The notes under the pieces are model-generated. The model was not told the DNA's origin, searched no databases, and worked only from the letters and a program-made list of their open reading frames with translations. A program made the position numbers and the translations under genes. From positions 7,502,001 to 7,566,000 of the forward strand of contig NC_079886.1 of NCBI RefSeq assembly GCF_029227915.1: a stretch of 64,000 bases of DNA. Reading direction: 5' to 3'. Every line of letters starts with the position of its first letter. Position 1 is the stretch's first letter. Source of the DNA: Hydractinia symbiolongicarpus. Its lineage: Eukaryota; Cnidaria; Hydrozoa; Anthoathecata; Hydractiniidae. Positions 12,601 through 24,600 of this stretch are shown here, piece by piece.

Positions 12601-15600
12601 GTTAGTAAGACGCGTCATAAGAAAGCTCCCAATTACCCGAAGCTGAGATTCTTGACGTACAAAAAAACCAATATTCCTAGAAAGAGTTGTTTGTTATTAA
12701 GGAGGGGAATGTGATTGAAGAAAAATCTCGAACCTGGTTTAAATATTAGTTAAAAAATTAATGGACTTCCGTGCTAACTAGGTATTTCCTTAGCCTAGTA
12801 CCAGATAATTGAGTATGTAATGCAATTAGGTGTAGTGCTGATAATGCGTAAACACTTCCCCTGTATTCTATGTTATGCAATTTAGATGACCCTCACTCTC
12901 CTCCCTGCCTCTCAACATTATTTGGATTTGCATGAGATAGATATTGTTCAGAATTATGTTCTTTTTGTATTTAATTTGCATTAAAAAATATTTATTTTAT
13001 GTCTAGAACTCTCGGCGCACGAATTGCTCAGATGACCGAACCGCGTAGGCCGTTAAAACCAATAAGGAAAGAAAGAAAAAAGATTGGTGGTCAGGTTGGT
13101 GCACTTTTTCTTACGTCGTTTACGAATTAATATTTGCAGGCTTATGGATTCCTTAGGTTCGATGTCTCGTCCTTGTGTATCAGTAGTGGAAAAATAATCC
13201 GTCTAGTTTCTCTGAATGCAATTCTTGTCCCCTTATTTTTTTTAAATTATGTTATTCGGCAAAAAATATGTTGGACTAAATTTTAGAAAGCAGAATATTT
13301 GTCACATAAAAAAAGACAAACATGAACCATCCTAATCTCTCCTCAGCCCCCAGCCTCAGCTGAAGTTTCGGGAAGCTAATAAAGTGGTCACGTGTTTTTT
13401 AGGTGGAAGCAGTTTTAAAATTTTTTAACATATTACCTGTATTTCTAGAATTTAGCAGCAGTGAAAGATGTCCATCTTTTGATCAATATCGTGCGTGCAT
13501 TTGATGTTCCCATCCGTATCGACGATACTAGCATGCAACAGCCCACAGCTGGCTACAATGTGGCAACATCACAAGTAAAGGTAGGCCCCTTGTGCGGGAT
13601 TTGTAATGGATATATATTCAGTAGTAGAAAGTGAAGACAGCGAGTGAAATTTTGCTTCAAACAGTGAATGCATTATTTTTATCATTAATCAGTTAAAATC
13701 ACTAAGAACTTGTTCATAATTTTAAATTACACTAACTTGCAACGGGTTCCTACGCTTTCTAAAAATCCTAAAAAATTAAATTCTTCGAAATAATCTTACA
13801 TAATCCTAAAATTTCAGATTTTCTATGAAAACTTCAAATAATTTTTAAGCAACATTTATTTACTAAACTCATCAAACCAATTTGTCTTCCTTTCAATTCT
13901 TTTAAAGTCCTTGATACATGTTTGTACGTTTTTTCTCTGGTAATCGAAAAAAATCTCCTAAAAAAGTCAAAATCCTCCTAAATCCTCATGAATATCCTTG
14001 AAAAAATAAGTTGCAAAACGAGTTGGAAACCTGACTACACTAACTTATTTCACTTTATTATTTTATTAGATTTTGTATTTGTTTCTTGTTTTAACAACCT
14101 TTTATACTATTTTCTAGTCTTTGGTACGGCCTTTTATTGAAGTTATGTTTCAAGGGAATTTCCTTCGTACAACAGTTGCTGAAGGTGCTTTTCCAAGTTG
14201 GAACGAAGATTTAATACTTCCCTTTAAGTAAGTTGGCTTATTGAGTAGCACAATGGTGCAGTTCTGCCTCGATTACCTGTATTTTGTCTAAACCGAACCT
14301 GGTTTATTTACCAGGCAATATTAAAGGAATTTTTTCTTGTTGTCCTTAAATATATGTCAAATCCTGTCTAATGCAGACACGGTTTTGTCGACTACGATAC
14401 CGAATATATATTTTTTTCTCATCAGGCCGCCGAACAACGATTACACAACCGACTCACTACAAATGGTAAAAGATAAAATATATGTGAACCTGTTTGATGA
14501 AGTTGTCGTTGATATGTTGGTGGTAAGTATTTATTCATTTGTTTTATTTGCTCGCTTGCTCGCTCGTTCGTCCGTCCGTTCGTTTGCTCGTTCGTCCGTT
14601 CGTTCGTTCGTTTGCTTGTTTGTTCGTTCTTCCGTTCGTTATTGTTTACCATGTCGTTTCTTTATAAATTTATCAACTTAATTCTTGATGTGTGTATATG
14701 TAGGATGACCGACTGCGTCCGACAAACATTCATCATCGCATTGAGAAGAGATGGCTTGGTAGTGTTGAAATACCATTCTCTACAGTTTACTTTAACTCAA
14801 AGGTTAATATAATGTTTTTCCTATTTTAAATAACCGCAACGTCTTAAACGTTACGTCTCAAGACGAAGAAAATCAAATTTTAATAGGTGGTAGTCATTTC
14901 CAACTAATTCATTCTGCATTCATGTTTTAGGTCGAAGGATTTTTGCAAGTGAATTCGCCATCCGTTCTTCTTGGTTACAAACGTGGAGACAAACAAAACA
15001 ATTTGAACCTCATACAAGATCGGACGCTCGTACAAATGTTCGTTACAATTGAACCGCAGCTACAACCGGCTCCACCCATGCCGGAAAAGTTTGAAACAAG
15101 TGAAAACGATATGCTTGTGCACAATTCTCAGGTGTGGCTGTCTGCACTGCGGGGTAAACATCCGAAACGCGAATTCAAAACAATGGTATCGGACATCGAT
15201 GGAAAGAAAGTGTTTTTGACCCGATATCTTTACGCGCAACAGCCGCCTAACGAACTTATACTTAATAATGATGTGGATATTTTTAAGAAGTGCAAACTTT
15301 TGGCTCGATTTGTCTCGCTCATTCCTTACGTAGCTGATTCCGTGCAGTTTCCAGACCTCTGTGATATATGGGCAACGTCAGATGTAAGTATGCTCCAAAC
15401 AATGCGCTAAACTGCACGTCTTATGATGCAATAACATCGGTGTCCAGACACGACATTTGAAAAACGGGGAAAAAAAGGGAAATTTACAGTATTTGAGATT
15501 CACTAAAAATGGAATTTAGCGAAATTTTTAATGGCATGTCACTTTGCCATTATATGTCGGGGATTTCTTTGCCAGAATTTTCAAGCGCTAAACACAAGAT

Positions 15601-18600
15601 TGAAACTTCAGTTGAAAGAATTACTTTAACCAATGTTTGCATTCGTATACTGTAATATTTGTTAGCATCGCGATTGAAATGTGTCATTCATTCACCACAT
15701 TTACCCTATTTGAAATATTTGGGGCGCTCACTTAATTTTGGGAGGCGATAATTCCCTTGAATGTGAGGATTCTTTCAAAGAGGGCGCTCTTTTGAGGGAG
15801 TGTACTTTATTTAAAAATAAAGTACACTTCCTCAAAAGAGCGCCCTCTTTGAGCGCCATCTTTTTGAAAATTCAAAAAGATGCTTATCAAAATCCGAGTG
15901 GAAAATTGCATTCGGCTTAACTGGGAAAAAAATTGAATTCCCACTACTATAAAGACTACTTATTTTATCCACTTTTACTTGCGTTCTTCTGTGTAGCAAT
16001 TTCTTCAAATGTTGGCTGGTGACGAAGAAGAACATGCTGTACTACTGTGCAATTATTTTCTCTGGCTTGGTGTAAAGTCGTATTTAATTCTTGGGCAAGG
16101 TATTCCTGAAGGTAAAAACACATTTCATTTCGGAACATTTCTATGATTTTCTTATTTGGTTATAGAGCGAAGTTGCTGTTACGACTACCGTGTTTTACAA
16201 GCTTTTTTATATAAGAAAATCAAAATTTTAACCAAGCTGGTCATTATTCTTAATTCTTATTTCTCTATGGTTCTAAACAATATGCCTGTTGTTTTAACCT
16301 AAAATCCTAGCCTGATATTCTTAAAAGACGTGTATTACTTTAGTGCGGCAAACAGCGTAAATTAACGAAGAACGCGGATAAGCGTAGATATTACCATTAA
16401 ATATTCCTCTGCTTGTAATCTTGGGAGTAAGAAAGAACAACATAGTAATTTTATTTAAGGTTCCACGGCGTACGTTCTAACTCAAGAGGGTACGTCGCAT
16501 CGATTATGGAATGCTAGCACTGGAGAAAGCTACGAAGCGCAAGATGTACACTCTCCATTGCAGAGCATAGGGTGCTTAGTTGACGATACAAACGTAAGTT
16601 GTTTTAACTTTGCTGGAGATGATTTTTAACTTCCTAGTTTTTAGTAGGAAAGAGAAATTCCCTTATATATTTTTATATAGGTATTAAACAAATTCTCCAA
16701 TTAAGTATAGGAAAAGGTTATTCTGGAATATGCCTAGTACCATATTTTGGAGTGGCCACGCCTAAAACCTCCTAGGTAACATAAAACTTTGATCCAAAAT
16801 ATCAACTCCTTCTCAGGTCTCCTAAATTGTGCGGAAATGGCGTTCGTTTTTTGTTTTTACATCTCATGTGACGAAAAACTAAACATATATTTATCTTGCA
16901 ATAGGATTGATGGATTATGTTCACATAATTACCGCAATTCGAGATGAACAGATTCTCTGACATTTAAACAATGAAAGGCTTGATTATTAGTAACTTCATT
17001 TCCTCCTTAAATTTTAGTAATAGTTTCGCAAAGAAGGGAATGGTTTTTAGTGTTTTCTCCTAGAATTTAACTGAAAACCTCCTCAATTCTCCTAAAATCT
17101 TCTTAAATTATATAATTTAAATCTGTGGCCACCCTGTATTTCGGCTTTTGTTTCTGACCACTATAGGAATGAAACCCACAAGTTTCTATTCGTGTTGGAA
17201 ATATAAGTTGTTAAACTATTAGATCTGTTGTCTTTCTGTAATTTTCACGTAAAAGTCATACTCATGCATCGGTTGTGTTCTAAAGGGACGGACAATTTTT
17301 TTTTTGAGTAGTAATTATATAACTTATACACGTGCTTTCTGCGTTATTTTTGCATTCATATTTAATTTGTACTCTTTTCGAATTTATTTTAGATCTATGG
17401 TAACATTCAGTCCGAGGAACATCCTTCGAAATTGATTTTTAACCCAGCTAACACCAAATGCTGGAAACCTTTTTTCAGTAAAGCGTATCCCAACCCGGGA
17501 TTGGCTTCAATCCAATCGGACAGACTGAACTACATTCCTGTCGACGCACAGTTTGCGATTAACCTCGAAGACAGGTATGTTCGCGACTTTAAAAAAGAAT
17601 ACCCACCCCCACCCTCTCCCAAATAAAGGGCGTGTAAAGTAAAACTCGCGAAATTTCGCTGTTTATTTTAAAGTTCGAATTCTTTGGGCGATCTCTTCTA
17701 ATTTCTTTAAATAATGCACTAAATTTATTGGTGTTATTTCCCTCAGAAGAAACACAATCCCTTTGTGTAATAGCAACTGTTTTGTTGGAGGCTTGTTTAT
17801 GGTAAAACACGAAGGTTTCTCTTGTTAGGTTGGAAAGACTGCTTCGTGATAAATTAATGGAATGGCGGCCCCGAAATATTACAAAATTTAACAGGTAGCT
17901 ACCGAAATATTTTGTCGATTGGCATTTAGAATATTTTAAATTTCTTTAACCGCAATAAATAGAGCGAGAAACCAATACCCGTTCTAGAATAAACAGGAAT
18001 TGTAAACCTTTGAAAAGTGTTCCACCAACGTTCATGTTTATCTTCGTTTTCTTTGTTTACAGATACTGTTCGCAAGCCTTTAAGAACCTACTTCTAACGT
18101 AAGTAATCAAATGTATTTCTCATGTCATTTTAATTGAAGCAGTCACTCCTCTGGGCTCTCATTGGTCCTAATTTTCCTAATTTTTTTTTATTTCCGCTAA
18201 AAAATCCTGATTTTTCCTAAAATATTGCAAATTATCCTAAATTTCCTAAATTTTTACTGTTTTTATCAGTTAATATTTGTAATGTGTACAAACATCTGTA
18301 GTAGTGTTTTGTACGTGTCCTTAGTTCTCTTTGGCCTTTATTTAAACAAATGTGTGATGTAATAAGATAGAGCCGCCGCTCTATCGTGTTCTCTGCTGTT
18401 TTATAGAATCGAAACGAAGACCGTGTTGTCAGGTGCTTCTTCCGATGAGCATCGAAGTCAACTTGGCCAAGTTTTATCTTCCCATCAGGTAATACTTAGA
18501 AGATTAATATCCGTAGACTTCAGCACTTTTTCAAAAAAAATCCTGCCTTTATCATTATATTGGATACTTTCAAAAACACCCTAATTCATAGCTAAGAAGT

Positions 18601-19120
18601 ACGTCTGCCTGGTTGATATAAAGGACTACCGAAATTAATTGTCTCTTATGAAAGTTTGCTAATCGTTAATGTAAATTTCCTCGACCTCAAAAAATAAGGC
18701 AAAAAGAATTTTCCTTAAGAGATCTAAAAGTTGGCAATGCCACAACGAGCTTAATTATTTGCAAGATTATTTTCCGTGCAATTAAATTAAACCAATGGAA
18801 TTAAATCTTCGCGAAAAAAGATAATAGACACCATTCGTAAAAATTGTAATAAAATTTGCGCTTTGTGGAAATTAGGAAGTAATTTATCAATTCCTTCTTA
18901 GTGACAAGTATATTTGATTACGTTTTAGCTGACTGGCTTTCCACTGCACATGCCGTACACAGACAACGAAGCCGTGGTTGAACGCGTATTCAGTACTGGT
19001 GTACACAAATCTGAAGACGCAGATGTCGAGTTTGCTCTGGCGGTTCATATACACCCATATCCAAACAGTGTGATGGTTGTTTGGATATACATTGGTAGTT
19101 TGATTCGCAAAGCGAGTTAA
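117..19120 (+). CDS. CC2D2A: CC2D2A, coiled-coil and C2 domain protein of the ciliary transition zone (5' partial)
   Basis: CC2D2A is a scaffold of the MKS/tectonic complex at the transition zone of the primary cilium, which gates entry of membrane proteins; this is family knowledge. I assembled 36 exons, each with AG/GT borders and with codon phase continuous from exon to exon. They give 1413 residues ending at TAA 19118-19120; the human protein is about 1620, so roughly the first 200 residues lie upstream of the window. Order of parts: acidic and proline-rich N-terminal linker, coiled coil, N-terminal C2-like domain, central C2 domain (RIEKRWLGS and VYFNSK stretch at 14740-14802), then a transglutaminase-like C-terminal region. 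The last residues ([13 protein letters not shown]) match the usual C-terminus. A candidate AATAAA lies at 19284-19289. The identification is firm; single splice borders could shift by a codon. Confidence 0.95.
7287..10309 (+). CDS. CC2D2A: CC2D2A exons 15-21: N-terminal C2-like domain
   Basis: Exons: 7287-7379, 8060-8144, 8383-8536, 8678-8834, 9116-9195, 9837-9895, 10097-10309. The segment starts with [19 protein letters not shown] and continues with [20 protein letters not shown] and [15 protein letters not shown], a run of beta strands as expected for the N-terminal C2-like domain of this family. Exon 21 ([18 protein letters not shown] and following) is the charged linker. Its first codon is ATG, but the preceding GTTAAG acceptor and the continuous phase show an internal exon. 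Introns here hold a 231-bp inverted-repeat element (9327-9557) and a G-run (8951-8972). Confidence 0.9.
7499..7623. mobile_element. Near-palindromic foldback MITE
   Basis: Both ends carry TACGAGAAGTTTGATTG in inverted orientation, and the inner halves also pair (TTTTAACGGATAT against ATATCCGTTAA). The 125-bp unit lies in a CC2D2A intron and could fold into one long hairpin. This fits a miniature inverted-repeat transposable element; the superfamily is not identifiable. Confidence 0.7.
8951..8972 (+). repeat. Poly-G tract
   Basis: An almost pure run of G in a CC2D2A intron. Length is likely polymorphic or assembly-uncertain. Confidence 0.8.
9327..9557. mobile_element. 231-bp TIR element, PIF/Harbinger-like
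   Basis: Perfect 24-bp terminal inverted repeats start with GACTATGTTCACACATTG and end with its reverse complement. TAA directly flanks each end (9324-9326 and 9558-9560), a 3-bp target duplication typical of PIF/Harbinger elements. No transposase is present, so it is a non-autonomous MITE within a CC2D2A intron. Confidence 0.75.
10592..10880 (+). mobile_element. tRNA-derived SINE, family 1
   Basis: The 5' part resembles a degenerate tRNA: GGTGGCCGTGTGG at the start and a B-box-like GGTTCAAACTCCG about 70 nt later. The tail (CTTTCTGCTTACC, then GCTGTTGCTGTGCATGCACGG) is shared with a second copy at 57644-57875. Both are in the + orientation. Boundaries are approximate because no clear target duplication was seen. 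Confidence 0.65.
11252..15383 (+). CDS. CC2D2A: CC2D2A exons 22-29: linker and central C2 domain
   Basis: Exons: 11252-11338, 12158-12249, 13007-13094, 13449-13580, 14118-14227, 14426-14522, 14704-14802, 14931-15383. The C2 domain starts near visible residue 848 with [17 protein letters not shown], followed by [17 protein letters not shown] and [12 protein letters not shown], a typical C2 strand order. I did not see a full set of calcium-binding aspartates. The 453-nt exon 29 is the largest in the gene and leads into the C-terminal region. The intron between exons 22 and 23 contains a minisatellite of about 630 bp. Confidence 0.93.
11374..12003 (+). repeat. 29-bp minisatellite in a CC2D2A intron
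   Basis: About 20 contiguous copies of a unit close to ATTAAATTCGTAAAATTWTG plus TCGATACTG (29 bp). Variants alternate between TTATG and TTTTG and between CGTAAAA and CGCATAA. There is no unique spacer between units, so it is a tandem array. Confidence 0.93.
13739..14035. mobile_element. Possible hAT-like remnant with TCCTAAA motifs
   Basis: Several scattered CCTAAAA and CCTCCTAAA motifs lie between loosely inverted ends (CAACGGGTTCCTAC on the left, GTTGGAAACCTG on the right). Similar motif clusters occur at 16749-17136 and 18140-18260. Ends and class are uncertain. Confidence 0.35.
14548..14650 (+). repeat. GTTC/GCTC tetranucleotide microsatellite
   Basis: Imperfect tetranucleotide repeats of the type GCTC, GTTC and GTCC in a CC2D2A intron directly after the exon ending at 14522. 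The open frames across it (Ser/Arg-rich or Asn/Glu/Arg-rich) are repeat artefacts. Confidence 0.85.
15776..15851. repeat. 37-bp-arm hairpin
   Basis: The arm starting CAAAGAGGGCGCTCTTTTGA is followed after 2 nt (15813-15814) by its reverse complement, with a single mismatch over 37 bp. It lies in a CC2D2A intron. It is probably the core of a foldback element: GGCGCTC at 15723 and GAGCGCC at 15851 suggest a larger nested inverted structure. Confidence 0.9.
15997..19120 (+). CDS. CC2D2A: CC2D2A exons 30-36: transglutaminase-like C-terminal region
   Basis: Exons: 15997-16111, 16460-16593, 17393-17574, 17829-17894, 18063-18098, 18407-18488, 18929-19120. Exons 30-31 read [20 protein letters not shown] and [20 protein letters not shown], the transglutaminase/protease-like fold reported for the CC2D2A C-terminus. 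Whether it has catalytic residues cannot be judged by eye, and the family domain is generally regarded as inactive. Exon 35 is followed by the final exon [20 protein letters not shown], which is strongly typical of the family. The smallest exon is 36 nt (18063-18098). Confidence 0.93.
16749..17136. mobile_element. Probable hAT-like non-autonomous element
   Basis: The ends GGAGTGGCCACGCC (left) and GTGGCCACCCTG (right) are inverted, and the interior carries repeated CTCCTAAA motifs. It sits in a CC2D2A intron. No transposase and no clear target duplication were seen, so the class is tentative. Confidence 0.45.
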
Positions 19121-21612
19121 TTTTTGTTGATATTTGCATAATTGCCTTATAATTGAGAGATCGCCTTATTTTCTTGAGTTACGTCTGCTTAAAGATAAAT
19201 TTTTAATTGTATATATATATGTAAAATTTGTATATTTATTTCAGTCACAAATAATTTTATAAATATTATTTATTATTTATAAAAATAAATTTTGAAAATT
19301 ACGGAGTCTGATTTTTAGAGATTTGGTACAGCAGAATATAACATACCTTGATTCCTTAGCTCTCTCCCTTCATTTAGCCCCCAAAGTAAGAGCTCCCAGG
19401 GGTAAGAGTAATAATAAATAAAGGAAAGATCGACCCAGTTGTTGTTCCTGGGGGATACAAAGTTTATACTAGCTCCCGCTGTGTCATGGAATAAACTTAA
19501 AAATGAGTAATTGAGAGAAATGTACAATAAATGGTTTTTAGATAATTTATTTACAATCGCTCATCAAGAAAATATTCTTTATGGGCAGAAACTTTCGCGT
19601 GCACTAACTTTCGCGTTTCTCGCCCTTTTTTACGCGAAATCATAGCCAATTTTCAAAGACCCCTTCCTGAAATTTGTTGTTATCAAAAAAATTAACTCTA
19701 AGCAAAGCAAGAAAAATTAAAAAGTTTTAAAAAGTTTTTTCACCCGAAAATAACCTTTTTCTTTCATTCGCGAAAGTTTTTTCCGCAAAATTTGGGCAAT
19801 AAATTTCGCGAAAGTTTCTGCCTGCAAAATTTTTGGCCTTAAGCCCCATCAAAAAAGCAAATGATGAAATGCGTTCTTAATTGCCTAAAGAAACGGTTAT
19901 TGAACCATAGAAATATTATTAAAAGTGTCCGCCTTGTCAACTAAACCTGACAGATCGAATGACAATGATCATGTGCATCAAGTATGGTGCTTGCACAGGT
20001 TTTTTGAAGAATGCATCCAACAACGTAGATAATAGAGCGTGGAATCGTTCGATGTCCCAAAGAGAAGCAATGCATGATAGACTTAACTTCTGTTAGATGA
20101 AGATGATAATGAAACAGATGAAGTTAATATTATGTATCGAATCGAAAATTAGATATTGTGTTTAAAATTCTATTATTTATTTAGCCCCCTTGTCTAAAAC
20201 CACAAAAAACCCTCATGGGTGCTTCAGAATTTCACAACGGAACACAGTCGGTAAAAAAAATCAGAAACAGCAAAAAGCCAGTACATTTTTCGTCACTAGC
20301 AAAAAATTTAGTGACTTTTTAACAACTAATTTTTCACAATAGACTTTTCCCGAATTTTCAAATTATGCCAAACGCAATTAAAGAGGGGGATACTAAAAAT
20401 AAGTTACTAATTTCGTAAATATTTCTGTTCGTTAAGTGCCAATTCCGAGCTGAAAGTTACGGTCAAACCCTTTATATAGCCTAGCTTCCTAACAATAGCC
20501 TCGTTTTTAAAATATTTTTTTTTCTTAAAATTTAAAAAAAATCCAACCAGAATGTTATATTGCTTTAAAAACTTTATTTTGTCATGATTTAATATTTGAA
20601 GAGCACAGAACCATTATAAAATTTTGGATGACGTCATAATTATTATAATTTATGAAATTCGGGAAAGGTGTATTACTGTTCTTAAAATAAAAATGGGTAA
20701 TTCACTAAAAAATGGAAAAGAAAAAAAGCGAGCGAAAAATAGAATTGATAACGGCGCTACGCTTTTTTGATACTTTTAGCGCAATTTTTTCGCCGACAGG
20801 ATTAAAGAGTGCTGGGTTAAGATTGATGACCTTGAAAACTAATAAAAAGCTGAAAATTTTTTGTATGCGGAGGACGCAATAACTTTTTATTATAGGTTAG
20901 TAGTGGCCCAACAATTTTTGCAAGGTTTGTGACAGAAAATTGAAAAAACATTAAGATAAGTACCCTTCTTTATTTGACATAATTTACACTCGGGACCGCA
21001 GGAATGTCTTAATCAGTAGATTTCAGACAGGATCTTGAACTATTGCCCAGATGAGCGCGATAACGTTTTTTCTAGGGACTTAAGAATCTAATCCAACATA
21101 AAGGGGTGAGTCTCGGTTTTATTTTTGAGTCTCGGTTTTATTTTACTTTCATCATGGTCAAAACAACAGGGAAAGTTTGAAACTTACTTGCAGTGGACCA
21201 ACACATACATTTTTAAATAAAATGTAAACATGGATTTTTTAAATAAGAACACACAACTGCAAAACCAAAATTGAAGACACTTCAGTTATAAGTTGTTAGG
21301 ATTAGGGTTAGATGGGTGGTAATTCTGCACCCTAGTCTTTTTATTCACTGATTTTACAAAATATACTAAACGACCATGAATATACTAGAACCTGTGATAA
21401 ATTTATTGCCTAGACATGCTCACATTTTGGTCATCCCGTGCTCTGTGAACAAAAACGTGTTGTATCACTGACAAATTATCAAGTTCATATTAAACAGATG
21501 TCAGGAGGCAGATATGAAAACGGGTAGATACTTTCGCGGTTTGCTGGTGCCAGGATGAAAACACGAGAACAAACTTTGATGTGGAATAAATAAATATTTC
21601 ACAAACGTAAAA
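19121..21612. other. Intergenic, between converging CC2D2A and RPL37A
   Basis: This stretch holds the 3' flank of CC2D2A, one small inverted-repeat element (19584-19822) and the 3' flank of RPL37A. Otherwise it is AT-rich sequence in which I see no gene. Confidence 0.6.
19584..19822. mobile_element. TIR element with TCGCGAAA motifs
   Basis: GGCAGAAACTTTCGCG at the left end is repeated in inverse orientation at 19807-19822. The interior has several TTCGCGAAAG motifs. Related TCGCGAA-rich stretches occur at about 36100-36400, 59280-59600 and 61560-61680, so this looks like a dispersed MITE family. Confidence 0.6.
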
Positions 21613-24600
21613 TTACATATCTTGCATTTCTCTTAAACGACGAATGGCAGATCTCACAGTGATTGCGGCAGATGTGCTAAATAATAAAATTAACAGATTT
21701 TGAAAATAATATCTAACATGTTAAAACTGAAGCTTTATTCTTGAGAAAATTATTACCTATAGAGTTCTCACAAAAAATGAAAAACAATTCTGTTACTGAC
21801 AAATTTAAAATAAATAAACATTGAAACGGATTTTAAATTCTATTAAGTTAAAGATTTATTTTTATTATACAAGTCTTATTTGTGGCACAAAATAATAGTA
21901 TTGAAAATGGTGGCTATTCAAAAGAGAGCATTTTAAAAAAATTTAAAAAGTAGATACCTTGGTGCCCATGCACCACCAGCTATAGTTTTACGACATCCTT
22001 TGCATTTCCAGATACCAACAACAGTTCGTTTCATGGCATCCTTAATGAAAATGACTTTAAAATCTTAGTGTTACAATGAATACATTGACCAAACATTTAA
22101 CTAAAACATCTAACTGACGGTAAAAAAAACACACTGCCTCTCCTTTAAAAAAACCCACATCTATAACACAATCTTTGCCATAAACTTTTCCTGATATGAT
22201 GTATAATATTTTTAAAATCCCTTTCCTTCTATTTACAGAGCAGGATTTTTTACACAGCAGAGCATAACATACAAGGGGAATTTGCTTTGTGTAAAAAGCT
22301 CAATTTGACAGTTGTTCGCTTAAGAAAGCCATAAGAACACATCTTTTGCACAAATACCTGAACCAAAACAAGAATAAACTGCAGTTATTCAGCAAATCAG
22401 TCAAAACGTTTTGATAATACACTTATCATTAAAGGGAAACTCAGTTTGATCTTAATTTTGTTTAGAAGGCAATTGCTTTATTATAAAGAGAAATTATAAA
22501 GAGAAAAATGTCATTGCTGCATACTGTAAAGCAAATTATCAGCTTATGAAAGTTTCGTTGAGCCATTGGTGACGGTTCTAAATCATAAAATTTAATTTCC
22601 AATATTTTTTTCGAACTAAATAGATACAGAACCAAATCATAACTCCTTACAAGTCATGGGTTATTGAAACTTTTTTTGTATTGTTTTAATTTTACTGAAT
22701 TAAAAAGTATTAAAACGATCTACTTTTCTCCTTTTTAAATATGTTATACATGTGTGTTATAAATTTCGAGCTATTTCGTCGAACAAAACACACAAAACTA
22801 AAAAAAAACATTTTTGGCAAAAGTATACCATCTTCCCAACCTTGTGCCAACTACTACTCTAGCTACTGCTAGCTACGGACTTGAAAATTGGTATAGGGGG
22901 CCTAGAAACATGGTTCTATTGGCTGGTAGCGTGCACCGTTCGTCTCGCAAACTATAAACTACTTAAATTTTAAGTTAAAGTCTTCTTTCGGCGCTAAAAA
23001 AGAGGAGAAAAAGTTGCCAAAGTGGTGCACAGCGATTTGATGTAGTGTGATCCCTTTTCTGTCTAATTAAATAATTATCTAAACTTCTAAGCAAGTCACA
23101 GTGATGGCGTTTAATGTTTTGGTAGGTATGGTTTTTCCCAGCAAAAGTACGGCAGCCCGGTGTTTACTTTTGACTTGATTGCTCAACCCGGGAATCCTAG
23201 TCCAAAACCGGGATTTTTTGAAAATGTTGGAATAAGCGAGACAACGGTGTCTTAGCAATTTTGAAGCTAGCTAAAGTTTGGCAGAGCACGAGGTAAGGGT
23301 CAAAACAGTAAACTACTTTATTTTGCAGGGATTTTAATATTATTTTTTGCTATAAGATCACCCTTGATTTTAAGAAATTGTTTTATAGCTTGTAAAACTT
23401 CAAATGTGGCTAATTGTTATCTTTTTTAATCTTTTTTCTTCTGTTTTGTATTTTTCTGTGAAAGAGTAGCTATTTTTTGGTCCTACAGTTTTGCATTTTG
23501 CATCGTGTTTTGCAGCTAAGTCACTTAATACTTCTTTTTTATATTTAGTTAAGACTTTGGTAGGCTTTCTCAAGATGAAATTAGATGTTTATGGCTAGCT
23601 AGCTAGCTAGCTAATCTTGGCTTTATCACAAGATTTGGTGCTATTTTATACAATTTATAAAGAAACACAAAATGATTGCTTTGTATATATTTAATGTATA
23701 TAATAAATAAACTATTTATGCACAACTTGAGATATTTTCTACTAGCATGATAAACTAGAATGTTGAAACTGTTGACTCTGAATGACGTTTTATTTAATGT
23801 ATGATGTCACATATTTGGCCCGAAAACCCTTAGTACCAAAAGTGACCCTTTGGACAATTTCGGACAGATAAATATTACATCTACATCATCTTTAATGGTC
23901 TCAGAATCCAAAGTAATGTTTTTTATTCAGTTAATAAACGAATTTTAAGCATACATTCAGGCTCTAAAGGCCGTTTTTCACATAATTTCTCACATTTGGC
24001 CCAAAAATAACTTCTTGGACAATTTCGGACAGACTAATATGTCATCTACATCATCTTTAATGACCTTAGAATCCAAAGTAATGTTTTTATTCAGTTAATA
24101 AACAAACTTTAAGCATACATTGAGGCTCTAAAGGCTGTTTTCACATAGGTCTCACATTTGGGCAAGAATAACCCTTTGGACAATTTCGGACAGTAATAAA
24201 ATTAAGTAATTTTCATTCCAGATATTTAACCTAACCTGTGGACCATAAAAAACATGTTTCCTTAACTTTATTCTAGAGATATTGTGGAAGACATTCATCT
24301 AAAAGATAATTTTTAAGTCATTTTTAGAGATTTTGGCCTAAATATACCAATTTCGGACAGGTGTCCAAAATTTTTTTCTTTTAATAATATGGACAATTTA
24401 TCTGAGATTATTATTCTTTTTACAGAATATAAATTTTATTTCGTTCTTGAGATATCCTGTTTTAACTGAGAGGGTAATTTGAATTATTTTTTCGTAACAT
24501 TTTTGTTCCCTTCGTAACAGCTGTGAATTTGATGCGAAGCAACAGCATTGTTTCTGATTTCTCACGTCAATCACAGTATGTACACTATAATGTGTACTAT

